Assembly (NCBI GenBank): GCA_012295275.1
Contig: CM022665.1
Coordinates: forward strand, 4,357,667-4,421,666
Length of the DNA: 64,000 nt
Source of the DNA: Chrysomallon squamiferum
Taxonomy: Eukaryota; Mollusca; Gastropoda; Neomphalida; Peltospiridae
Direction: 5' to 3'
In this document: positions 1 through 18,696 of the stretch, in pieces
How positions within the stretch are numbered: position 1 is the first letter of the stretch
Layout: every line of letters begins with the position of its first letter
Position numbers and translations under genes: made by a program
Notes under the pieces: generated by a model
What the model saw: the letters and a program-made list of their open reading frames with translations, nothing else
Database searches by the model: none
What the model was told of the DNA's origin: nothing

Positions 1-3684
<3,684 letters not shown>

Positions 3685-3870
3685 GGCTATTTCCAAGGGT
3701 TGTGAACATACTTTTCTGCAAATCAGATAAATAAAAGATTCACCGAGGCTAATCAAAGAAGTGACCCACTGAGTATGGCAGCGGGTTTCTATCTTATCAT
3801 CTGTGTGGCCCTGAACCATATGTATGACTGTATATTAAAACAGTTTTCAATGTGTCGTTAAATAAAATAC
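3685..3870 (+). mobile_element. 3' body and tail of a molluscan tRNA-derived SINE
   Basis: The segment from about 3730 contains aaaagattc, ctaatcaaagaagtgaccca, gcagcgggtttc, catctgtgtgg, ccctgaaccatatgt and tgtgtcgttaaataaaat in this order. It lines up with the 3' half of a SINE I recall as common in gastropod and bivalve genomes (ending in cgtcgttaaataaaa). The part before 3730 is more degraded. The identification is from memory of the consensus. Confidence 0.62.
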
Positions 3871-6256
<2,386 letters not shown>

Positions 6257-8626
6257 CAAGAACAGGCTAAAGGAGACAAACATAAACTGACAGACAGAAT
6301 TTAGATACATATATACATGTAAAGATGTATACACATATAAAAATATATTTAAAAAGGATGCATAAAACATGTAAACAATTTACAAAGAACACTAACGAAC
6401 TGTTCCATTTACAGCACTATAGTTATGTATACATGGATTAAATGATGCACATCTTATCTAATCTCTATATGGCGCACTATTCCTTTAATTAATTAAGTCA
6501 TGTTGATTTATCGTAAAACCTTTCCAATCATTTTCCATCTTACCTTATTCGGTGTGTCTTGACAAAACTAATGAAATATGTGACAACGTGACTCTAATGA
6601 AGTAAACTGTCTGATTAAGGCATTATGTACTTTTTTTTTTTTTTTTTTTAGTGCGTCGATATTAAACGAGTATCAGCTTCTTTCTAAACAACAAAAAATA
6701 TACAATGAAATGAAATTAAAATCCAATGTAGGCTGGAACATAATATTATTAAGTCTACGACTGTTTATGTGTCTGTCTGGGATTTTTAATTTTTTTTTTT
6801 TTTTTTTTTTCATATACATTTTAATATCTAGATGCCTTTGTAATATAACAAAACGAGAAATTTTTGCACTACATTCTGTAGAAGAAAAAGGCTGGCCTTA
6901 ATACTTTAATGTTTCTATTTATGATATTAATAAGAATGATACAGTTTCTCTATCTCCAGGCGACTCAGATAATAGGGAGTCTAATGCTGTTACGACGCGG
7001 AACACTGGGAGGTGTGTATGTAATGGAAATCAGCGCCATTACTACACAGAAACAGAAACCCACGCAACACAAGACACAGAGAGAAGGTCATGCAGGTTAC
7101 ATGGTTCAAGTCGTCAGATTTATGATGATAGTGTCACAGCTATAACATTCTTAATCTGAATCCATTTTGCAAGATAGAACTACCATTAAAATATCAATAG
7201 CAGTTTCTGATAGAATATTGGAAAAAGATGAAGGAAAAAGTGATGCTAAGGGTCTCTGTAAATATGTAAAGACAAAATGTGCCCTGTTTAGTGTTTTGAA
7301 AAAGTGAATGTAAATGCGCTAAACTGGTTCCCGGAGGCTGCAGTTTTTCCCGCTTTCAATTCCTGTTTCAGACCTTTGGCTTTATTGGTACTAAACTTTG
7401 CATGTCATGAAAACAGCCAAAGTTTTTCTTTTTTTCTTATAATGCACATGTTATTATCTTTTGACAGTTCAAGACCTTTTGAAGCACGTCTCTATTTCTT
7501 TAACAGTAATAAGTTGTGGAAATGGAAAATTATATTTCTGTTTTATTCCTGCGGCTTGAATCGTTTTACAAAAAAAAAAAAAAAAAAAAAAAAAAAGTTA
7601 TCAAATATTGCAAATAAAAAATTTGCTGTTAAACTTCTCAGTAACAAAAAGAAATCTAAAGGCTCATTCTAGCAAAATGAACAAGAGAAATTGACGTTTG
7701 TTTTTTTTGTTTCTTTTGTTTTTCAAAATTTAATGACGACGTACGTACGGACACTGAACCTAGAGCACAGAGCGTAATGAAATTTTTCACATTCTGTTTC
7801 CAGATGTAATTTTGTTTGGGGCATTCAGCCACAGACTCTCCACCTTGACGTTAATGACGTATGCATTAACAGGAACGGATCTACCACTCGCCTGTGTTCA
7901 CAATTAATTTTCCCCAAGTGGGCAATATCGGATTTATTCAGAATTACGTAAAATGAAGCTTATTGCGAAATCAATTTTCAGTTGGCGCGAATAATGATTC
8001 TGGTATACTTACAACGTCTTCGATTTTCATGTTCGTGTTTATTCGCTAGATGTGTCGAGTTAACGTCTAGGCGCTTTTGGGATGTTTTTCAATTAATAAT
8101 GAAAAAAAAAAAAAAAAAAAAAAGAAGCGGCTCATCCTGATTTTGCTTGTCGTTTTTTTCTTTTCTTTTTTATTGAAGTAAAAATGTAACTAGAACTGAA
8201 ATTAAAACCTAGAGGCTACGTTTCTTTTTTCGTTTTTTTTTTTTTTTTTTATATATATATACATATCAAATGAAGATTTTAATTCGTTTTCTTTTAAAAA
8301 ACTCAGTACTTATTATTTTTTCCTATAAGAAACAATAGCGATTGTTTCCTACAGTCCGCATTCTCATTGATCTTGGATGCATGTATTAAATAAACAGTTG
8401 CTGATTGTGACATAACTGGGCACGTCTTAGAAAGGGGATTTCCTCAAATTTGCTAATCTCATCCGCTTGTGTTTATGTTATTCACCTGTGAACCTAGTTT
8501 ATGACATACAGATATAATTACCTACAGTAATTTTTTTGGCAAATGGAAATCAAAAAATCTTCCAAAATCTACTATACAATAAATATAGCCTGGTCCTGTA
8601 ATTTATATTGCTATTTTGATATTTAG

Positions 8627-8627
<1 letters not shown>

Positions 8628-8692
<65 letters not shown>

Positions 8693-8720
8693 TCACACAC
8701 ACACACACACAATCACACGC
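8628..8720 (+). repeat. (AC)n microsatellite
   Basis: AC dinucleotides interrupted by atattc near 8689 and by aatcacacgc at the end. Confidence 0.97.
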
Positions 8721-9149
8721 ACGCTCAGGCAAAAATTACGAAAACATGAGTCAAACGACAATCCGTAACTGACTGATACAGAGACGCTTTGACGAGCTAT
8801 CATCATCATTGGTGTGGTGACAAGAAGACTTACAATAAAATTATCTGTCAGGAGTAGATCCAGTAATGTACTGCTGGCTTGAATACAGTCGTTTATTTTC
8901 CTCTCACAATATGATTACCACAGAATGAAGGAATCGCAGTTTATTGATTAACCTTTACAATGTCCAGACAAGGTAATCAGAAAGAAGTACCGTCCATTAA
9001 GGATTTGAAATCAAGTGACGCGTTATTCTGACACGCTCACCAAATGATATAAGCCAGAATTTAACGTAAACTCGATAAAAATGTAGGGTGCATTGATATT
9101 GTGAGTGTAATTAATATTTTAATTCAGATAATTTTCGTTTAGGTACTTC

Positions 9150-9260
9150 ATTACCTACTTACCTACCTACCTACCTACCTACCTACATGTATGCATAAAC
9201 ACACATACACATAACATCCATCCATCCATCCATACACACTTACATACATCTATCCATCCA
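9150..9260 (+). repeat. (ACCT)n and (CATC)n tetranucleotides
   Basis: ACCT/TACC repeats at about 9152-9186, then CATC repeats at 9215-9232 and near 9250. Confidence 0.9.
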
Positions 9261-9674
9261 TGCAAACACACACTCATATATATACACATACGGAACAGGT
9301 GCAGAGAGTTACAAACTGTAACACATTAGTTTAATCTGCACGTTTACAGAATATGATCATCCAAATGCACACGAAGTCTCACTGTCACTCCTATATTTAA
9401 AGATCATATTTGTTCTTTCCTGTTTACTTTAAAACACAGGTTTGCAAGGTTCCCTTGTGAGTGTCTGAGTACTTGTCTCACGTTTCAGAAATTATTAATG
9501 TGTTCTGACATCGAAGCCGTAACTTCATTACTGTTATCCGGTTTCACTATTAACATTGGAAAACACGAATTACGTTCACTCATTTTGCAAAGGCTTCTTC
9601 ACCATTATGTAAAAGATAACAAAATTGCTACTGAACAAAGCACGTTATTTTGAACATAATACAATATATATAAA

Positions 9675-9825
9675 AAAAACCCAAACAACAACAACAACAA
9701 AAAACAACAAAAAGCAAACAAACAAACGAACAAAAAACAAACAAAAACAAAACAACAAAATAAAAAAAAAAAACCCCAACAGTCCCCACCCAAAAACAAA
9801 CCAAGCAACAGCAACAACAAAAAAA
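9675..9825 (+). repeat. A/C-rich low-complexity (AAC/AAAC)n
   Basis: Imperfect caa, caaa and caaaaa units. Minus-strand Leu/Phe/Cys-rich frames here are artefacts. Confidence 0.9.
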
Positions 9826-9889
9826 TAAAAAATGTACGGAATCTTGACAGGGTTTTCCACAGTTAAACATTGTATAGTATTTATCTTAC

Positions 9890-10033
9890 GATAAATTCCA
9901 CGATTGTTTCTACTACTGTATTGTCTGTTGTCGTACAACTCAGCTGGTACAGAGGGCAGGTTTAAGTGCTCTCTCAAATTCGGGGGAAAACACTGAGGAC
10001 ATGTTGGACAAAGCACGACGAAACTGTTTTTAT
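9890..10033 (-). CDS. Candidate orphan exon, phase 1-1
   Basis: On the minus strand an acceptor-like tttcatacag precedes an open segment that ends at the strong donor TTTATC|gtaagat. Its 144 nt are phase 1 at both ends. The translation includes VVLCPTCPQCFPPNLREH and LPSVPAELYDNRQYSS, well-mixed residues with a CPTC motif, unlike flanking sequence. The same frame extends upstream to an ATG at 10136 and downstream into an A/C-rich repeat. No family recognised. Confidence 0.22.
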
Positions 10034-10445
10034 CTGTATGAAATTTCAGCATTAACAAAGATCTCAAACCGTATTCCAGAAACACTTGAAGACATTCAAA
10101 ACGCCACTTTTGTAAAAAGTCGTACAAAATTCCCAATCGTATATAAATTACTGAGACACTGAAATAATATAATTTCTGAAAACTTCAAAGCTGCACCAAC
10201 TTGTAATATTAAATTAATACTTTAAGGAATTTCAGCTATTACCAGGAACCCGAGCTTTACTGAATGTTAAAAAGTATTGAAATACCAGCCGCAGAAACTG
10301 CCATTGAAAATAAAACTATTTATAATATTTAGGCTATAGTCAAGAGACAACGCATTATCCCACGTAATTAGCCTCAGAAATTTAACCAACACCTTCAGTT
10401 TTCTGTTTTCAAATAAGTTCAGTTAATTTATTAATTAATTAATAC

Positions 10446-10462
10446 ATAATAATAATAATAAT

Positions 10463-10499
<37 letters not shown>

Positions 10500-10500
10500 T
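10446..10500 (+). repeat. (AAT)n microsatellite
   Basis: AAT trinucleotides with one interruption. A-rich sequence continues at 10731-10750 and 10820-10990. Confidence 0.95.
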
Positions 10501-11049
10501 AAGAAAAAAATTACACAAAAAAAACAGTTTGTAAATAGAATTGAAATATTTCACAAAGTCTTTCATTAATAGCAAAACGATTATTACGGCTGTGCAGGGA
10601 ATTTGCAATATTAACAAAAAATCTGATTAATTCTGTAAGCGCAATTACGTTTCTTTAATTAGATCATCATATGTTGTTTGATAGAGTTATCATTTTTTTG
10701 CGTGCTTATGAGAACAAACAAAGGCGTAAAAAAAAAAAAAAAAAAAATGAAAAAATGAAATAAAAATAAAAGAGAATTTTACCTAATAATGTAATTAGAA
10801 ATTGTTTATTTGCATCATTAAAAAAAAAAAAAAAAAAAAAAAATAATAATAATAAAAAAAAAAAAAAAATAAATAAAAATTAATAAAAAATTAAATAAAT
10901 TAAGAAAACTAAATCAAAAGAAATAAGAAGTAGAGGATATTAGAAAGAAAGGAAAAATGAAAGAAATAAGAAAATAAAGACTAACAAACCTATTTCTCCT
11001 AAAGTGCCGAATAAAACGCAATTATAATAATGATGATGATAATGATTAT

Positions 11050-11051
11050 GA

Positions 11052-11095
<44 letters not shown>

Positions 11096-11163
11096 GAATA
11101 CGTAAGTGAACTTTTTTGAATAAAATTATTATTATTGTTGTTGTTGTTGTTGTTGTTGCTGCT
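11050..11163 (+). repeat. (AAAT)n followed by (ATT)n(GTT)n
   Basis: AAAT at 11050-11094 and ATT/GTT from about 11126 to 11163, separated by 30 bp of unique DNA. Confidence 0.93.
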
Positions 11164-11561
11164 GCCGCTGTTCCTGTTAAGCAATCTTCGATTCTAAACA
11201 GCATGTTGGACTTTTGCACAAAAGCAAAGACTGCTACAGTGGTGTCACAGCCTAATGACATTTTCACAACAGCAATAACTCACATTTCAGTACTTCAGTT
11301 ACGTCAAGTCGCGATTAAGTTACATTAAGACCAAGAACACATCTTTAATCCCATATGTGCTCTTACAAAACAATAACATTCAATGCAACTGGTCACAAAA
11401 GACTCATTACTATGAAAATATACACTGAAAACGCTTCATTTTTAAATGTTTAACAGTATTATTCACTTTTGTTTCTCTGTCACAATTGTCTAAGGACAAG
11501 GTTATATATTTTATGTATTTTGTGAATAATTTAGTTTTGTACAAATTAATGTCAACTGCGA

Positions 11562-11701
<140 letters not shown>

Positions 11702-12275
11702 TTAACACGCAGGGAAGAGAAACATAGTAATACAAAGAATATTCTAAACGCTATTTTCTTACAGATATTTTGAAAAATAACTATATTAAAATAAAAGTAA
11801 ATAAATATAAATACATTGTACATTTAATTTTTGGTCACAGTATGGAATTCTTCGAAATCCTACATTTTTGATTGCTTCTTATAAATCCTCAGCAATTAAG
11901 CTAACATCATAACGTTGACGGCATGTTTCTCAAATCTTCCAAGATATTCCTCAGACAGTCAGCATTATTTGCTTCCTATGACTGTTATTCATATGGACAA
12001 CATTTCTAAAAGACGTCGTTTTCTCTAACAAAGTCCAAACTGCCTTTAGTCATATCGGCTGACTACTTTTCTTTAATATGTATCCTAAAATGTTTTTACT
12101 GCCTTTCCAGTGCTGAAACACAGAATTTAACCATTCCCAAAAGCTTAATGTCTTTTACGTTTTCCTTTTTTTTTTTTTTTTTATGTATTGTAACGACAAT
12201 AAATGCGATAATAAAATTTAACGTCTTTCCTTTCCATACGTTCGAATTTATACGATAATACAAATGAATGAACGA

Positions 12276-12276
12276 A

Positions 12277-12307
<31 letters not shown>

Positions 12308-12309
12308 AT
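12276..12309 (+). repeat. (AAAT)n microsatellite
   Basis: About eight AAAT units. Confidence 0.93.
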
Positions 12310-14012
12310 CTTGCCAAAGTGAAAGTATATATTACTATAATCTTAAAAATAGCGTTATTGATGCCTGTAAGTTTCAGAAAGTTATATTTGCAATATAACA
12401 AATACAGCGTACTGTAAAACGTATATTAAAAATATTAATACAGTATCATAAACCGTTTTTAGAACTATTAAGATACTATAATAATGCTTATATATATCTG
12501 TATTAAAAAAACATACACGGCGTAATAAAGTATGCTGTATTATACTCAGCGTATTAAAGTATGTTGTATGTGCAGTGTATTAAATTGTTGATGATATTAA
12601 TAGCTTATTAATAAATGTATGTAGTATGTAGAATACATTGATATTCAGCACACATGCTGTAGTAATATATATATCTATATCTATATCCATATAGATATAT
12701 AAAACATATATATCGTATTAATATCAGTTCAAAAATCCAAAAAGACGTAGTATGCCATAAAAAAAAATACTGACTTACCTTATGTTTATCCGTACGCAGT
12801 GTGTTATATGTGTCGTGCGGCCGAGTTACGTGTTTTACATTGTGTATCGATCCATCAGTATCTAGTGTCAACCAATAGAGGCCGCAACAGACGCTAAAAA
12901 AATCGTTTAGTTTTATTTCTGGTATTAAAAAAAAAAAAAAAAAAAACAAACAAAAAAACAACCTAAAAAAAACCTAAAAATAAAAACTTTTAAAATCCCG
13001 AAAGTTTGAAACATTAGCAAGGGTAATGCTTAATTAGCATGTAGTGCAATTAAGTGTGAAAGTGTTTTGATAGGTATGGTATTTTGTTGCTGAATAAAAT
13101 GCATTAACGTATACTGTCGAAACCCTTTCTGTTCAAATAATTTTTATGTAGATGTATAAGTTTTCGGATCGATAGATCCAATTGTCTTTAATACGGGTCT
13201 GTACGACACATAATTAAGGGTCGTGTTTAACCTTTTCTATTTTTTTTTTTTTATATAATTTTTTTTTTTTTTCTTTTAAATATACTGTTGCAAGCAGTCG
13301 AAATAAACTGTTGAAATTCAGTGAATTACTTGATTAAATTAGAAGTGTTTTTGCATGGAATGCAGAGAAAAATCCGCTTTAAAAAAAAAAAAAAAAAAAA
13401 TAAATAAATAAATAAAAAAAAAAATAAGGAAGAAAAATAAAAAAGGAAAAGAAAGAAAGTAAGAAATGAAAAAAAAAAAAAAAAAAAAGATAATAAAGGA
13501 GAAACAGAGCATAGATTCATAGACAAGGGGAGAGAGAGAGAGAGAGAAAAAAAAAAAAAAATTCATTATTATTGGACACTGAAGGACACATACTCTCACA
13601 TAAAACCGTTTAACAATGGTATTTGACATAGCGTATTTCACAATATTACCAGAAACTTAAAATGACATACAATTCACACTGACAGCCATCTTCTTTCTAT
13701 GTTACTAGACACTCAAACGGATATACATGTTCACGATATAGCAAGACATTTAAACGGAGCTAGTCGTTTTGCGACGTTGTATGATAAAATAATTTCTTCC
13801 GTGCTGTTAATGACGTGGTCATCAGCCTCTCTGTTGGACGGCTCGGTTAATATTTTGTCAAATCAGTTTCTAAACACGACTAGCAGCGTGTGCAGGGGCC
13901 GTGAAACAAAGGAAACAGACTGCCTCTGTCTTCCACTTCCCATTACAGAAATAGTTTTATTGAAACAGATTAGCTGTACAAAACGTTCAAAACTAGTTGT
14001 TAGCATGGACCA

Positions 14013-14107
14013 TCATACTTCGCGATTCACGACAACAGCACGAGAAACGCACGTATTTTCGTATTTCGCGATTTTACGACTTTACCACGATATATGCAAG
14101 TGTATTT

Positions 14108-14154
<47 letters not shown>

Positions 14155-14280
14155 CGATTCACAAGACCAGCACGAGACGGTCATGTGTTTTTTATACTTC
14201 GCGATTCACGACAATAGAACGAGAAATGCACGTGTTTTCGTATTTCGTGATTCACGATCACAGCAAGAAAAACCCAAAAT
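14013..14280 (+). repeat. 46-bp CpG-containing tandem array split by (TA)n
   Basis: Unit resembles ttcgcgattcacgacaacag followed by cacgagaaacgcacgt and ttttcgta. Copies begin near 14019, 14063 (degraded), 14152, 14198 and 14244. A (TA)n tract at 14112-14151 sits inside the second copy. Confidence 0.8.
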
Positions 14281-14778
14281 GTATATATTTTTTTATTTTG
14301 ATTTTAACTTCATTTCATTTGGACTTTGTAATTCAACTAAAAAAACCAGTCTTTTTTTTGACAATTAGTAACAGTTTAAAGCTATAAACCGTAAACGGTA
14401 TGTTCATCATCGTCACCATTATTATCTTTATAATCGTCATCATTAATTTCTTTGTCGTCATCACTTATTTTATATATTTCGAAAAAAAAAAAAAAAAAAA
14501 AAAAAAGAATGATTTCAATGAAAAACAGTAAATACCCATCAACGTAGTGCATCGAGTCTGAATAATTATTATTATCACAGAATAGAAATTTAGATAAAAC
14601 TTGAAAATGTCAAGGGAAAACTACAATTTGCATTAATTAAGTGAAATAATGATTTCATAAATCAGGCAGAAAGTGCTTTTAGGCAGGACTGACATTTTGA
14701 ATTGGATACACCTCCATGTGTTAGTTTTCTTGAAACGTAATTTTAGCCAGATAAATAAACTGAAAATGCTAAACAGTT

Positions 14779-15250
14779 AAGTGTTTTCTTTAATATTAGA
14801 CCATTATAATAATTTTGTAACACATTAATAATTTTCTTTAATATTAGTCCATTACACACATCTACCTTATTTTCTAACACAATAATAGTTTTCTTTAATG
14901 TTATACCATTATCCACGTCTATTTTTCTAACACAATAATCATTTTCTCTAATTTTAGACCATTACCCTCGTCCAGTTTTCTAACACAGTAAGAATTTTCT
15001 TTAATGTTAGACCATTACACACGTTTAACTAATTTTCTAACACAATGATAGTTTTCTTTAATGTTAGATATTTGCATACGTCTAAACTGATTGGCTAACA
15101 CAATAAGAGTTTTCTTTAATATTAGAACATTACATACATCTAACTAATTTTCTAACACAGTAGTAATTTTCTTTAATGTCAAATCATTACCCATGTGTAA
15201 CCAGTTTTCTTTTAGAGAACATTACAAACGTCTTTTGAATTTTCAAACAG
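14779..15250 (+). repeat. 57-bp AT-rich tandem array, about eight diverged copies
   Basis: The landmark ttttctttaat recurs at about 14784, 14832, 14889, 14942, 14995, 15052, 15110 and 15167 (spacing 48-58, mostly 53-58). Each copy also carries ttagaccattac and ttttctaacacaataat. Copies differ by 10-25 percent, so the array is old. Confidence 0.9.
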
Positions 15251-15359
15251 TTTGGTGGAATGTTAGACAATTTCTTTTTCTCTAAAACAGTAAACGTTTA
15301 AATTTTTTATCATTGCCTTTCCTTTATATGAAATATGTGCATGTGTTATTGATAAAACA

Positions 15360-15421
15360 AAGGGGCGTTTTCACTGGAAACTTCATCAAGGTTGTTGTGT
15401 TTTATTAATAAAACGCCCCTT
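15360..15421. repeat. 12-bp perfect inverted repeat (hairpin)
   Basis: aaggggcgtttt at 15360-15371 and its exact reverse complement aaaacgcccctt at 15410-15421 are separated by 38 nt. GC-rich arms in an AT-rich setting stand out. Confidence 0.85.
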
Positions 15422-16135
15422 AAAGATAAACCAGTTTATAATCTTAGTCCACCAGCACTCAGTATTTCTTTTCATATTCGTATCGAGCTTCGAAAGAATG
15501 TATCTGTCGATAATATGGTACGGTCACTGCTGCTGAAATTACAGTTGATGTCCTGGACAGACATGCTCTAATAGTAATGTGATAAAATCTTGTTTTAACA
15601 CTTAACTGGTGGAGGCATGGAAACCTATGCAACCACAACGCTGAGCCATCTGTGACTTTGATATTTAAAACGTACGTTAAAGGCAATGTCATTACCAGCT
15701 TTACAGTCGCAAGGTTCTACCTGCGAGGCAACAACTGTATTATATTTAATATGAGCTTTATTTTGCTTTGAATAATGACTGCTAAATGTTTGACATCGTG
15801 TTCGTAATATTGTCGTCACTACTGTGTTACAATTTACTTTTAAAAAAAAATTTCTTAATAAACAATTATTGTTTTTGTTTTTTTGACATTTGTACTGAAT
15901 GTAATTGGTTGAAATTAATGTAAACTGTTTTTACGTATCGTATTGATTGTACGGTAATAACTAGAAGCAGATAATATGGTTCACCGGAAAGCACGAATTG
16001 TTATATACAGTATGAATTATGGTATACGGTATGGTTGTTTGTTGTTTTGTCGTCAAATTGAATGGAGCAGCTATAAATAACAAGAACAACATCATCATCA
16101 TCAATAACAACAACAAAACAAACAATAATAAGGAC

Positions 16136-16171
<36 letters not shown>

Positions 16172-17370
16172 ACACCTTATAACAATAACAGTTAAAAGAG
16201 CCCGAAAAACAAATCAAAGAAAACAGTTAACCATGAAAACACACACAACCTGAAGCTCAATAACACAAGTTGCATCAGCTTTAAAATTTTAACAACGGAC
16301 AAAAAAACACACAAAAAAACCTCCATCTTTGTCCAGAAAGAACATTCACACATAATACAGAATCACATAGACTCTTACACACACAACACACACTAGTTTT
16401 CCGTTTGCGTATCTGTTCATGTGTAATATATTTATTAGTTTGCCAGAATGTGAGGATACGTTTATCAATTCAAATCAAGCACATTATTATTATTATTGTT
16501 GTTATTGTTGTTAAAGTTATTAATATTACTCGTCGATTTTGTTGTAAATTTATTAACATAACATTTTTTTAGAAGAATGATTCATTATTAAAAAGCAAAC
16601 AATTTTTTTTTTTTTTTTTTTCACATTCACAGTAATTGCCAATTCCAATAACACATAATTCATTTTCGCTTTCATGCTGCAAGTCGGATTATAACAAAAC
16701 GCATCGTCGAGCGAAGACTCCGCATGATCAGTTGTACCACTTACTTAAGATGTCGACGTCTGATCGATGCAGAGTATCTGAAGATTCGGACACAGACACA
16801 CAGATTAACTCTTTTACTCACTCGTAAATAATTCAGGTAAATTCCGTTATCGGGAATTTTCCTTTTGAAGTTTAGAACGTCTACATCTGTGGAAAATTCC
16901 AGAGTTCGGTAAACATTACGTGTGGTTTGTACATGTCGACGTCTGATAAGAAAACAAAATATTTAAAAAACATTCTTTGTAAAAGTTTAAGAACAGGATG
17001 ATGGTGATAATGATATATAAATTTTAAACAAACATCAAGAATATACAGTGGTAATAATGGAAATATAGCAAATACACAGCTACAGACTCACAGACAATCG
17101 TACAGAGATAACAGATAAGGAGAAAATGCAGCACGAGCGAGCATGTGTATTCGCACGAACATTCAAGCGCGTACATATGCACCGAAACAAACGATTTTGT
17201 AAGGTTTTGTTTTCTTTTTATCTCCAGACAGAAGCCACAGGTGGTGAAGTAGAAACTTTCAAATACAAACAAGACATTTAAATGGCTTTGGAATCCGTTT
17301 AAATTAATATTTTTATCAAAGGGTGATTTTTTCTCTTCTTTCTGGAACGTTAATGGTTTACACCGATTCA

Positions 17371-17418
<48 letters not shown>

Positions 17419-18587
17419 GTGTGTGCGTGTGTGTGTTTGTGTGTGTGTGTGTGTGTGTGTTTTGTATATGTGTCTATATATATTTATCTACGTTTATCCA
17501 TCTATATTTCCATTCTAACATGATGACAAATTCTGAACTTCATCCGCAGATAAATTCATATCTCTGTGAAATAGACATGACATCAGTAAAATAAAACAAA
17601 CTGCTACAACGACATTGAGAATTCATTAACATAAAAATCGTTTATTCTTTGCTTATCTCCTTCTTAATGTGGCCAATCAGATAAGAGACCCCTTTGAGAC
17701 GAACCAATAAGATAAGGGATCGATCGAAAACTAACCAATTATATGTCCTGCTGCTGAATTAAATAGTAATAACATATCTTACATGTTGGTTTACTGCTAA
17801 TTTTATTTTGATTACTCGGTGTGTACTAAGTCGTGTTATTAACTCACTAAGTTTAATGGTTTTCATTCAGAATAATACTATCAGCATATAATATGAAGTT
17901 ATGAAGATATTATCGACATTAGATTAATATTAATGGGTGAAAGTATTTATCATGTTAACAGAGGTCTCAGTGTTAACACACATATAAATAATTATATATC
18001 TATTTTTCTATTTATCTGTTTATTTCAGTCTGGTTTATCGGTATATATGTATGTACGTACGAACGTAACATATACAGACAAACAGATCAAATATTTAAAC
18101 TGGCTGGTTACACATTGAAATTATTTTTCACAACTTTCCATTTCTTCTTTAATCTAACCGCAGACTGCTCGGTGATGTAAAATACTTAGTGACAATTTGC
18201 AACACTCTGCGGTTTTAAAACTGATTTCCTTCGGTAGATGTCTTGTTAGCTACAAATGCCATGCACAGAGGCTGCAAGGCCTGTTTAATCAAGTGACAGA
18301 CCCATTTATTTGAAAACGCGATCAGTGTTTGATGCTTGGGATAATGTATCTAAAGAAGAAAGATCATTCATTACGTTACGGCTCATTCAGCTTTGATTGA
18401 AGAGTATGCTGATGATGTGCAGTAGCTGAGAAGACCAGAACTCCAGCTCGACTTGTCATCAGCGAAGACCTCTTCTGGTTCCAAAATATTTAATGGTCGG
18501 GCTCAATTTACAGTGGAGTGATTCTTGTAATTCGCAATCAGAACCTAGTTGCATAAAAACGTTTATGGAGCAAGACAGTGAAAAGAT
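15422..18587. other. Unique DNA, no confirmed gene
   Basis: A-run at 16137-16168, T-run at 16603-16621 and the TG tract at 17373. Several 60-115-codon frames show no motif. Confidence 0.55.
17373..17461 (+). repeat. (TG)n microsatellite
   Basis: TG dinucleotides with ttttg and gcg interruptions near 17415, 17425 and 17437. Confidence 0.96.
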
Positions 18588-18696
18588 ATTTGAAGGTGAC
18601 AGTAAAGCTGTATAAAACGTATTTGAAGGGACAGCAAAGCTGTATAAAACGTATTTGAAGGTGACAGCAAAGCTGTATAAAACGTATTTGAAGGTG
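18588..18696 (+). repeat. 33-bp tandem repeat, about three copies
   Basis: Unit tatttgaaggtgacagcaaa followed by gctgtataaaacg; the second copy lacks one base. Minus-strand translation gives the repeated TFKYVLYSFAV seen in a chance frame. Confidence 0.85.

Larger units (their letters stand above)
6257..9889. other. Intergenic DNA, no confirmed gene
   Basis: T and A runs near 6632, 6793, 7570, 8101 and 8229 plus the listed microsatellites. One mixed-composition open frame at 6902-7159 is discussed in the findings. Confidence 0.55.

Noticed and set aside
13699-14010. About 100 non-repetitive codons of a 172-codon plus frame
   Set aside because: No motif, no splice support, and the frame runs into the 46-bp tandem and (TA)n.
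18383-18502. Minus-strand 39-codon frame including EPEEVFADDKSSWSSGLL
   Set aside because: Protein-like, but no ATG, no acceptable acceptor and no family match; kept only as a note.
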